Part shown: positions 1-7,447 of the stretch, piece after piece
How the letters are laid out: each line of letters begins with the position of its first letter
Position numbering within the stretch: the stretch's first letter is position 1
Source: Candidatus Thorarchaeota archaeon SMTZ1-83
Lineage (GTDB): Archaea > Asgardarchaeota > Thorarchaeia > Thorarchaeales > Thorarchaeaceae
DNA: 20,239 nucleotides
Direction: 5' to 3'
NCBI GenBank assembly: GCA_001563325.1
Contig: LRSK01000237.1
Location: forward strand, 1 to 20,239
Made by a program: the position numbers and the translations under genes
Notes under the pieces: generated by a model
What the model saw: only the letters and a program-made list of their open reading frames with translations
Databases searched by the model: none
What the model was told of the DNA's origin: nothing

Positions 1-710
1 CTCACCGTATCGAGGAGCATGCTCGGCCTGCCGTCAAAACCAGCTAGTTCATCCACTCCCAATCCCTCGAGCAATCCACGTTGCGCATGGAACCATTTCG
101 TAATAGGAGTCCTTTCAAGAACTGTGCGAATGCGGTTGATAACTACCTTCCAGCCGAATCTTCTGATGAGCTCCGGGTAGTCAATCCAGATTATTATCGG
201 TGTAGCGGTCCAGGTTGAACGATCTGTCCTCACAGAATGATACCTCTTCTTCAAATCCTCCGGGCTGGTCACGTACTTGAGTATCGAGTCTGCAGTAAGT
301 ACCACTGTTGAGTCAGTTCGCATCTCCTCACAAGTGAAGACGGGTGTGATGTCGAGAGTTCGTAATCGATTGCTGCAAGCGTCGACTATACGTAGGTCGC
401 TACAGTTCACAAGCGGCCAGAGGTCGAGATTGGTGAGTCGGTTGTCTTGAAGCAGTAGTCGCTTCAAAGTCTGGGACTCTTGAAGAGGACCCATATCGAT
501 TGACTCAACGAGATTATGAGAGACATCCAACGTTTCGATTCTGTCACATTCTGCAAGCTCGGACAAGTCTATCGTCATAGCTGCTCGCATTCGAAGGTCA
601 ATCACTGATGCGTCTGAATTGAACGATCGCTCCTCCTGACGACCATGTGGACTTGTGTATTTGATAGTGATTTCTTTCAAGTTCACCCATATCCGATTTA
701 CAATTGGCAT
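1..710 (-). CDS. Leucine-rich-repeat protein, C-terminus cut by window edge
   Basis: An open minus-strand frame runs from ATG at 710-708 to the window edge, giving 236 residues with no stop. AAAGG lies directly before the ATG. Residues about 47-142 form three clear and one weaker 24-residue leucine-rich repeats with the pattern (I/L)D(L/M)xPLxxCxxLxxLxLxxNRLxx; examples are LDVSHNLVES and LLLQDNRLTN. LRR arrays form curved protein-binding surfaces. No signal peptide or membrane helix is visible, so the protein is probably cytosolic. After the repeats comes a non-repetitive, Trp-rich segment, including WFHAQRGLLEGLG near residue 206 and ELAGFDG near 221. It looks like a distinct C-terminal domain; from memory similar tails occur in Asgard LRR proteins, but I could not check this. 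It lies 124 bases downstream of the large surface-protein gene on the same strand. The fold is well supported; the binding partner is unknown. Confidence 0.8.
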   Translation of the reverse strand, partial: MPIVNRIWVNLKEITIKYTSPHGRQEERSFNSDASVIDLRMRAAMTIDLSELAECDRIETLDVSHNLVESIDMGPLQESQTLKRLLLQDNRLTNLDLWPLVNCSDLRIVDACSNRLRTLDITPVFTCEEMRTDSTVVLTADSILKYVTSPEDLKKRYHSVRTDRSTWTATPIIIWIDYPELIRRFGWKVVINRIRTVLERTPITKWFHAQRGLLEGLGVDELAGFDGRPSMLLDTV

Positions 711-834
711 CCTTTGAGTACGCACTATGCTTGAGGAGTAGATAAGCGCTACTGCCCTTTTACAAACAGGTCTGTGCCATCCGGTAAGGCGACCTTCAGA
801 TGATCAGGCACTAGGCCGTAGGTCCGAGAAGAAT

Positions 835-3800
835 CTATGACGGCTCCGCAGGAGGAGGGAGCCTTCTCTCTCCAGCGATCAGAAAGCCGCCGTCTATGGC
901 CTCAAGCACCATCTCATGGGCCTTCAGCTCACTATAACCAAGAAGAATCACTGTCTTGATCATCGCCTCAGGGGTCACCCCATAATCAATACTCATCGAA
1001 TGAAATGCGTCAGCGACTGGGGTCAGATGCTCTGGGAGGTTCTTCCTGACTCCGACGTACCTAGCCAACAGCGAGCCATCGAAGTAGCTGTCGAATATCG
1101 GATCGAAGGTTCGCACGAAGGCCTCAGAGAGTTCGGGAGTGTGGAACATCTGTCTGATTGTGTGGTCCTCATGATCATAAAGCCCGCCGACATCACGGCC
1201 AAAAGTTTCGAGCTGTTTCTTCTGCTGCTCCGAAGCTTGCTCTACAGTCACAATCGCGCAAATGAGTACCTCGGTCTGAACAGCAGTGATTACTTCAGTA
1301 ATCTGTATTGCTGACCAAATCGGTTCGTCCCAAGAGAACTCTGACCTAAATTGGGCAATTGCAGCGATGAATGAGCTGATCATCGACTCATCAAAACCGC
1401 CCTTGAGCACTCTCGAGTATACTGGTAGTCCGATGTTTCGATGGATGACTAAGAGGCTAATCAAGTTCTTGGCGTCCTCAAGTCGTCCTTTCAGGGTTAG
1501 GAGCTCCATGGTTCTACGGGCAGCCTGAGTTGAGAGAAACCTGCGGCCTACCACCCCAATAATGACTGCAGCGCCCAATGCAAGTGCTCCGATTACTCCC
1601 GCTAGAAGAATCGTGACAGTAAGTGCCTGGGGATTCGTTTCAGAACTTAGCACTATGTCTTGGGTCCAAGTTTCGTGGTGGTCCTTTTCGACTGTAATTC
1701 TCACCACATAGAGACCCGGTTTTGGAACCGTTATGTTCGCAAAGTAGACACCACCAACGTAATCGAAATCAGTTCTGTTCAACAGCTCCCCATTCGTTTC
1801 AAAGAGAAGTAGTCTTACCGATGCTCCAGGAATCAAGTACCCAGTATCAGCTGCAAGAGGCTTCAGTTGAAGCGAGAGTTTTGAGCCTTCAAGCTTAGTG
1901 TATGTATTGTTGAGTGCAAATTCGGGATCAAGTCTGATGGGAATCTTGCCCACCATCATGTCGAAGCTAAACGAGCCTTCTTGATATCCTTCAATCTCCA
2001 ACCAGAAGGTTGCGTTCCAATTGCCACTCATTGGAGTGAGCGTAAAACGATACCAGCCATCGCTGGATTCTGCAAAGCTGAAGAAGTCACGAACAGCTGT
2101 CGAGGGAGTAATCCTAGCGCCTGTAATTCCATTCTCAAACGTTGAGTTGTAATAGACCTCAAACTCGTATGTCCGGCTCTCGTAGTAGGTTTCTCTCAAT
2201 CCATACCCAACAACCGTCGTTGGGATTTCTTCGACATCGAATCCGAACGAAGTATCCGCAAACGCGAACCCCTGCTTGTAGAACCTCAAGAACACGGCAT
2301 ATGAACCGACATCTGGAACTCTTATCGAAATACTGTAGAAACCTTGCCCTGCATCTATCCATTCCACAATGGACACAGGATTGTAGGTCACATTCACTGT
2401 CGCGCCCTCGATTCCAACAGATTCTATTGTGCCATAGAATAGTGAGAATGTGTAGGTCTGATTATAATACAAGACTCCTGGGAGTCCAGCTCCTGCAACT
2501 TCAAGTTTTGTCGATACAGCCCCCACGATTAGATAGAGCGAAGTGGCAGCAGTAGCGTGGTTCTGCTTTGCACCAGTGACTGTTATGACGTAAACACCAC
2601 CGAACTCACCGGTGAATCGGATGGAGTAATTGCCGGGTTCACCAGAAACAGGTTGTGTGTCATTGTACTGGAGCCCTCCAAGGGGACCAGTCCATGAGAA
2701 GACGGACACATTTGCGTCCATGATGCCTGTTCCATCCAAGAACATGAATCTGAAAGTGGCCTCGTATGAACCCCCGGGACTGATTTCCACGAACTGGTTC
2801 CCAAGAACTGTCATGACTGTTAGTGTAAGAACATCAACTGTTACGGTGCAGTTGGATTCACTATGATAGGGCATAGTGGCGTTCACGACTATGACGAAGC
2901 TACCGGCTCCAGTAAGAGACGTGTTGAAGTCAGCCTCATACCATCCCTTTGCCAAATTGGGGCTAAACTGTATCTGCATTCCCGACCAGTTGCCAACAAC
3001 ATTGGCCCCGCTCAAGATTGGGTTTCCGTCATCTTGGTCATGAAGGTAGACTGCGACGGTGAAGTTCTCATCAAGCTCAGCCTCCACATGTGGAGTATAG
3101 GAGAAGACCGTCAGTCGGTGACGAACTTCGAAGCCCGTTGAACCAAAAGCCACCTCGGTCCCATTTGTCCAGAAGGCACTGACCAACCATTCCCCCGGTG
3201 TTGCGTTGAATGGACCGAGTGTTCTCCCTACACTCACAATGACAGAACCTGTCATATTACTGTCTACTTCACTAGCCCAAAGATTGTCAGATGGGCCATA
3301 CCATTCCACTTCTAGATCCGAAACTGAAGATGGGGATACAGTCTGAGTGCCAACGATGACTTTGCACCTTATCCTGTTCCCGCTCCAGAAGACATAGTTG
3401 TCCTCCCAGGAACCGACGCCGTATACTTGGGTTGTGATGGTCCTGGCGTAGTTGGGTCCGTTCATTTCCACGGTCCACCAACCGACAGAGTCGACTGCGC
3501 CCATAGGAATCTCAATAGAGCCTAAACCTACTATCGACTGGCCAGTAACCTCGGCTCCAAACGGGTCTTTGATTGAAGCATTCTCCCAATCTGAAGGATG
3601 ATGGATGATGAAGCCAAGATTCTTTGCTTCGGGATATGATTGGATATAGGTGAAGAGAGATAGGTTCGAACTTTGATCAAGTTCAATGAGATATGCAACT
3701 CCCAATGAGTCCAAGCTTGTGGAGAATGAAGAGTTGTACAATCTAGACATCCTACTGACCCTGGCAGAATACTCAAATGAAACCGTAGTGTTGGCCCCAA

Positions 3801-5526
3801 AACTAATGGCTATAGAGGCTCTTCGCCAGTAGGAGTAGTTCAGCAAAGCATAGCCTATGCCTGAGTCTTCTGTAATCTGGGCTGGACCAGTTTCGTCAGA
3901 GTTGACAGAGAGACTGACGCTTTCACATCTTGGTGGCTCTGCAGCGGTGAGAGAAACATCATCCACAAAGAGAGTTACGAACTGACCGTTTGCATTATCT
4001 CCGTCGAGGTCGGGGTCTGTTATGGGAATCTCAACATAGCTAGAGTTCATGTGGACTTCCAAGCTTAGTCTTGCCTGGAAAGTTGCAGGAGCTCCAGGAA
4101 TGCTCAATGCAATCGGTCCTGCGCTGTACCAAATCCCTCTCTGTGTCATGTTCACAGGATCTATCGACCAACTCCATAAGACGGAGGATCCATTGAGAAT
4201 CTCGAGCCCGAACTCAAAGACGTTACTATAGTTGGTGCCGATGGGCCCATGCTGATAGTAGTATTTCAGGCTGAACACAAAATCCTCCGTAGAACCATTG
4301 TTCTGTACGTCTTGGTACCAGTAGATTATGGTGTCATTGTAGTGTCGGTATCCTTCAGGTGTCGATACTGCGTACCCTTCATTCTGCAGGACAACATATT
4401 CCGGGTCGGTGCTGACATATGCAGCCCGTTGGTATCCTCTCCATTCCGTATACTCTCGACGCGCAAGCCATCCGGATGCGTAGTACGTTCCATCCCCACT
4501 CCAGTCTACATTGACACCAGGATTCCCATTCTCGAATGTCCCGTTAAGGACAACTAGCCGCTTCAAGTCTGTGACACTAACGGCAATCTGTTCAGCAATC
4601 CATCCGTTCTCTGCAGCCGGGACGTCTCTGCTGTAAGAGTAGACTCCCTGTGGAGTCAAGTGGGTACTACCGGCGGAGTCCGATAGATCATCTTCAAACT
4701 CATAATAGTGCGTCAGATGAGGTTCTGTTCCTGTTAGCTTCTCTCTGTAGTCACTTGTCAGATCATTTCGACCTCTCTGTATATCGTAATATCTGAAATC
4801 ATCTACACGCCCCTCAACTTGAGTAGTCCTTCCTGCTGAGTTCATTATGTTGTTCTCAGAGTGTAAGCCTACGATGGAGTCGGTCCAAGTGCTTGTTGAC
4901 GCTTCTTCGATGGGCTCTGTGATCTCGTCACCCCAAAGGACCTCAATACTGTCCGAGTTTTCATCCCATGTGATTGCAATGAAGTACCAATGGTCAGGCT
5001 CCCAGTCACTCTTTGAACCTTGGAGAGTTGTGTCCCCGCCCCAGTCTAGCACAATACGACCGCTCGCCCATCGCGTTTCGAAATCATAGTGCTGTCCCCA
5101 GAACCGTCCATTAGGTGCAGTGCCATCCCACTTGATCCACATGGAGATTGTACCCTCTGATGAACCAAAGTCCGCCGAGCCACCTGCACCGACCAAGAAG
5201 TAGCCTCCAGAGCAGTCTGCAGATCGAGTGTTACCAGGGCTTCCTGCGGGCAACCATACCTCAGATTCCGGGGTAGATACAGTGTCGGTTCGTGCGTTCA
5301 GGTACTCAGTAGGACCGGATGCCTCACCTATGTGCTCTACAACCACAGGACTAAGAATGCCTGCTTCAGTGTCAGACTCCAAGTAATCCCGAACCGGAGA
5401 CTTTCCTTCATTTCCGACTCCCTGATAGCATATGTGATTCCATCCATGTAGTATCGGAATGGCCAACGGCATCCAGACTAGAATGAGTGCCATTAACGGT
5501 ATAACCACTGCACGGATTCGAGGCAA
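835..5526 (-). CDS. Giant surface protein: LamG + Ig-like repeats + TM + cytoplasmic longin-like domain
   Basis: This 1563-residue gene starts at TTG, chosen because GGAGG (5538-5534) sits 7 bases upstream. Residues 1-28 form a signal peptide with an Arg pair then a hydrophobic core. Residues about 105-260 look like a LamG/concanavalin-like domain (GTISMWIKWDG, then HWYFIAITWDE, ending VDDFRYYDIQRG). A beta-rich region follows. About 804-1300 are five tandem repeats of 93-107 residues with an Ig-like pattern (aromatic-rich start, G-A-x-V strand, G-x-Y/F near the end). N-x-S/T sequons are frequent, fitting a glycosylated ectodomain. One helix spans about 1301-1326, followed by Arg residues, so the C-terminus is inside. 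Residues about 1354-1475 (NLISLLVIHRNIGLPVYSR start, then a helix and EVLICAIVTVEQ strand) resemble longin/roadblock-type domains. The last 90 residues are mainly helical, possibly winged-helix. I infer a receptor or adhesin linking extracellular binding to a GTPase-type cytoplasmic module; ligand and partner are unknown. Confidence 0.8.
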   Translation of the reverse strand: MPRIRAVVIPLMALILVWMPLAIPILHGWNHICYQGVGNEGKSPVRDYLESDTEAGILSPVVVEHIGEASGPTEYLNARTDTVSTPESEVWLPAGSPGNTRSADCSGGYFLVGAGGSADFGSSEGTISMWIKWDGTAPNGRFWGQHYDFETRWASGRIVLDWGGDTTLQGSKSDWEPDHWYFIAITWDENSDSIEVLWGDEITEPIEEASTSTWTDSIVGLHSENNIMNSAGRTTQVEGRVDDFRYYDIQRGRNDLTSDYREKLTGTEPHLTHYYEFEDDLSDSAGSTHLTPQGVYSYSRDVPAAENGWIAEQIAVSVTDLKRLVVLNGTFENGNPGVNVDWSGDGTYYASGWLARREYTEWRGYQRAAYVSTDPEYVVLQNEGYAVSTPEGYRHYNDTIIYWYQDVQNNGSTEDFVFSLKYYYQHGPIGTNYSNVFEFGLEILNGSSVLWSWSIDPVNMTQRGIWYSAGPIALSIPGAPATFQARLSLEVHMNSSYVEIPITDPDLDGDNANGQFVTLFVDDVSLTAAEPPRCESVSLSVNSDETGPAQITEDSGIGYALLNYSYWRRASIAISFGANTTVSFEYSARVSRMSRLYNSSFSTSLDSLGVAYLIELDQSSNLSLFTYIQSYPEAKNLGFIIHHPSDWENASIKDPFGAEVTGQSIVGLGSIEIPMGAVDSVGWWTVEMNGPNYARTITTQVYGVGSWEDNYVFWSGNRIRCKVIVGTQTVSPSSVSDLEVEWYGPSDNLWASEVDSNMTGSVIVSVGRTLGPFNATPGEWLVSAFWTNGTEVAFGSTGFEVRHRLTVFSYTPHVEAELDENFTVAVYLHDQDDGNPILSGANVVGNWSGMQIQFSPNLAKGWYEADFNTSLTGAGSFVIVVNATMPYHSESNCTVTVDVLTLTVMTVLGNQFVEISPGGSYEATFRFMFLDGTGIMDANVSVFSWTGPLGGLQYNDTQPVSGEPGNYSIRFTGEFGGVYVITVTGAKQNHATAATSLYLIVGAVSTKLEVAGAGLPGVLYYNQTYTFSLFYGTIESVGIEGATVNVTYNPVSIVEWIDAGQGFYSISIRVPDVGSYAVFLRFYKQGFAFADTSFGFDVEEIPTTVVGYGLRETYYESRTYEFEVYYNSTFENGITGARITPSTAVRDFFSFAESSDGWYRFTLTPMSGNWNATFWLEIEGYQEGSFSFDMMVGKIPIRLDPEFALNNTYTKLEGSKLSLQLKPLAADTGYLIPGASVRLLLFETNGELLNRTDFDYVGGVYFANITVPKPGLYVVRITVEKDHHETWTQDIVLSSETNPQALTVTILLAGVIGALALGAAVIIGVVGRRFLSTQAARRTMELLTLKGRLEDAKNLISLLVIHRNIGLPVYSRVLKGGFDESMISSFIAAIAQFRSEFSWDEPIWSAIQITEVITAVQTEVLICAIVTVEQASEQQKKQLETFGRDVGGLYDHEDHTIRQMFHTPELSEAFVRTFDPIFDSYFDGSLLARYVGVRKNLPEHLTPVADAFHSMSIDYGVTPEAMIKTVILLGYSELKAHEMVLEAIDGGFLIAGERRLPPPAEPS

Positions 5527-5533
5527 TCTTTCG

Positions 5534-5538
5534 CCTCC
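5534..5538 (-). promoter_or_regulatory. Shine-Dalgarno site setting a TTG start
   Basis: GGAGG on the minus strand, 7 bases before TTG at 5526-5524. It supports this rare start over the in-frame ATG 11 codons further in, and keeps the basic N-region of the signal peptide. Confidence 0.6.
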
Positions 5539-5715
5539 GGAAGGACTGAGAAAGCGCCGTCAACTGGAAGAGTTCATCATTGGATTCCCAACTGCAATGA
5601 GCCAAGTCAGCAACGGCGCGGCTTTCTCCGCTGACCACATGGTGTCATGTGTATTTCAGCAATTGTGGTCTGAACAGACTCAAGATAGGCGATATTCTTT
5701 ACTAGAATGACTTTT

Positions 5716-7182
5716 CTAGAGAAGGCCAACCTTCTCGTTGAACTCAGTAATGAGAGAATCAATCTTCGGTACTAGTTCATGGACTCTCTCCCAGTAGCCA
5801 GGGTAGTCATACCACTGCGCGTTTAGCTCATCCAGATTGAATCCCTGCTGCTCAATCCAGGTGAAGTATTTGAGATGATGGATACGCTTTCGGTCGTAGT
5901 GATTCAGTTCAATCATGGCATCCGTCTTTTGACCCATCAAGTATCTATGGAAGTCTTTTATGGCCTTCCCTTTTGTGTATTCTCCAAATGATGTCCTTGC
6001 CTCGATAATGCGGGACTGATACATGTCCATCGAGTCAGTAAAGACTGTGAGAACGACATCATCCTTGGTCAATTCATAGTACTTGGCGAATTTAATCGAC
6101 ATCAGTAGGTTTGCTATGCTAGAGATGCCCAATAGGTCAAGCCTATTGACCAAGTCTGGCGAAACACCAGCCTCTTCAATCAAGTAGCTTCTGCCTGCAG
6201 GCTCATTGAAGAGCCGCATAAGATTCATTGTATCTTCATCGTCTATCGCGATTATCATGTCCGTGTTTCGTACATTGTGAATCCATGGCACATGCTTGTC
6301 ACCGATTCCCTCAATCCTGTGTGCGCCGTAGCCATTGAGCCAGAGTGTCGGACACTGTACTGCTTCCCCGGCCGCTATCTTTGATGTGGGATAGATTCGC
6401 TTCATGAAATCGCCGCATGCAATAGTGCCTGCGGAACCGGTGGTCAGACAGACACCGGCATACCTGTCACCACCCAGTTCCTTCTCAAGAACTTCTTTCA
6501 TTGCATTTCCGGTCACATCATAATGATAGAGACTGTTGCCAAACTCAGAGAACTGATTAAAGATGAAGATGTCATCCCTCGTTCGTCTTAGCTCCCAGCA
6601 CTTGTCATAGATCTCCTTGACGTTACTCTCTGAGCCTGGCGTCTTGATGATCTCGCCAGCAACCGTGGCAAGCCAGTCAAACCTTTCTTGGGACATCTCT
6701 TCGGGGAGGATTGCTACGCTCTCACAAGCCAATAGAGTCGCGTCATACGCACCACCGCGGCAGTAGTTTCCGGTGGATGGCCATACAGCCTTATGCTTAG
6801 TCGGGTCAAACTGCCCGGTCACCAGTGGAGGTACGAGACAACCGAATGTGGCTCCAACCTTATGCGCTCCCGTCGGGAACCATTTGCCTACCAACGCTAT
6901 GATCCGAGCCTCAACTCCTGAAAGCTCAGGTGGGATCTCCATGTAATTGGCTAAGGACCTGAAGAGACCCCCCTTCTCCTTGGGCTCATTCTTCCAAGTG
7001 ATTCGAAACAGGTTCTGAGGGACTATATCCCAGAGCCCGATTTCCTTGAGCTCATCATTGATTCTTCCTGGAGTCTTGGAAGGCTCCTTTAGCTGATCGA
7101 AGGTAGGGATTACAATGTTTCTCTCTTTGCAGCGTTGAACGGTGCGCTTCAGCTGTTCTTCATTCATGGTGAGGTCGATCAT
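5716..7182 (-). CDS. TrpB/cysteine-synthase-fold PLP-dependent enzyme, reaction unassigned
   Basis: This is a fold-type II pyridoxal-phosphate enzyme of about 488 residues. The Schiff-base lysine is probably in WFPTGAHKVGATFG (Lys108 counted from ATG 7182), which resembles the HK motif of tryptophan synthase beta more than the SxK motif of cysteine synthase. WPSTGNYCRGGAYD matches the substrate-loop position, and TTGSAGT is a plausible phosphate-binding loop. It is longer than TrpB or CysK (about 310-400), with an extended C-terminal part rich in Tyr and Trp. Members I recall are annotated only as PLP-dependent beta-subunit-like or cysteine-synthase-family proteins, so I give no reaction. Start: ATG 7182 has GAGG 8 bases upstream. 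An ATG at 7233 would add 17 residues and could be a leaderless start, because a TATA-like box lies about 25 bases before it. The gene diverges from pyruvate phosphate dikinase. Confidence 0.82.
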   Translation of the reverse strand: MIDLTMNEEQLKRTVQRCKERNIVIPTFDQLKEPSKTPGRINDELKEIGLWDIVPQNLFRITWKNEPKEKGGLFRSLANYMEIPPELSGVEARIIALVGKWFPTGAHKVGATFGCLVPPLVTGQFDPTKHKAVWPSTGNYCRGGAYDATLLACESVAILPEEMSQERFDWLATVAGEIIKTPGSESNVKEIYDKCWELRRTRDDIFIFNQFSEFGNSLYHYDVTGNAMKEVLEKELGGDRYAGVCLTTGSAGTIACGDFMKRIYPTSKIAAGEAVQCPTLWLNGYGAHRIEGIGDKHVPWIHNVRNTDMIIAIDDEDTMNLMRLFNEPAGRSYLIEEAGVSPDLVNRLDLLGISSIANLLMSIKFAKYYELTKDDVVLTVFTDSMDMYQSRIIEARTSFGEYTKGKAIKDFHRYLMGQKTDAMIELNHYDRKRIHHLKYFTWIEQQGFNLDELNAQWYDYPGYWERVHELVPKIDSLITEFNEKVGLL

Positions 7183-7251
7183 TGTTCTTGCCTCAGGTTT
7201 TGTCACTCCCGGGATGCAGGTCTGACAGGTCACTCAGAGAGAAGGCATGTT

Positions 7252-7260
7252 CCTTTTAAC
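7252..7260 (-). promoter_or_regulatory. TATA-like box for the PLP-enzyme gene
   Basis: GTTAAAAGG read on the minus strand. Its centre is about 25 bases from position 7232, the expected distance from an archaeal TATA box to the transcription start. This fits either a leaderless ATG at 7233 or a leader of about 50 bases ending at the GAGG-preceded ATG at 7182. Confidence 0.4.
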
Positions 7261-7316
7261 TCTAGGGACCAGACAAAGCCTCGTCAAACGAAGAGTGGTT
7301 TTTGCCAGAGGGACAC

Positions 7317-7325
7317 ATTAAAAAC
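7317..7325 (+). promoter_or_regulatory. TATA-like box for the PPDK gene
   Basis: ATTAAAAAC is the most A/T-rich stretch in the divergent intergenic region on the plus strand. A start site would be expected near 7347-7350, leaving a leader of about 100 bases before the PPDK ATG at 7448. Prediction from composition and position only. Confidence 0.35.
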
Positions 7326-7349
7326 GGATGGAAAGGAAACAATCGACAA

Positions 7350-7363
7350 CTCATCTAGATGAG
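7350..7363. promoter_or_regulatory. Perfect 14-bp palindrome, candidate operator
   Basis: CTCATCTAGATGAG equals its own reverse complement. It sits about 25 bases after the TATA-like box, where PPDK transcription should begin, so a dimeric regulator bound here would block initiation. The placement is visible; the role is inferred, and the regulator is not in this window. Confidence 0.35.
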
Positions 7364-7447
7364 CCGGTATCTGTTGATTCCAGAGAGATTCGCTCCGAGC
7401 GCTGTGCGAATTGAATGGGGCTGCGCGGCTTTGATAGTCTGACAGTT

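Noticed and set aside
711..834. tRNA or small RNA between the surface-protein and LRR genes
   Set aside because: No cloverleaf arms or T-loop sequence were found; the space holds at most a weak TATA-like stretch.
916..5089. Several plus-strand open frames opposite the surface-protein gene
   Set aside because: They mirror the minus-strand gene, show no domains or start signals and have low-complexity composition.
5702..5719. Inverted repeat CTAGAA/TTCTAG at the end of the PLP-enzyme gene as a terminator
   Set aside because: The stem is only 6 A/T-rich pairs and no T run follows in the direction of transcription.
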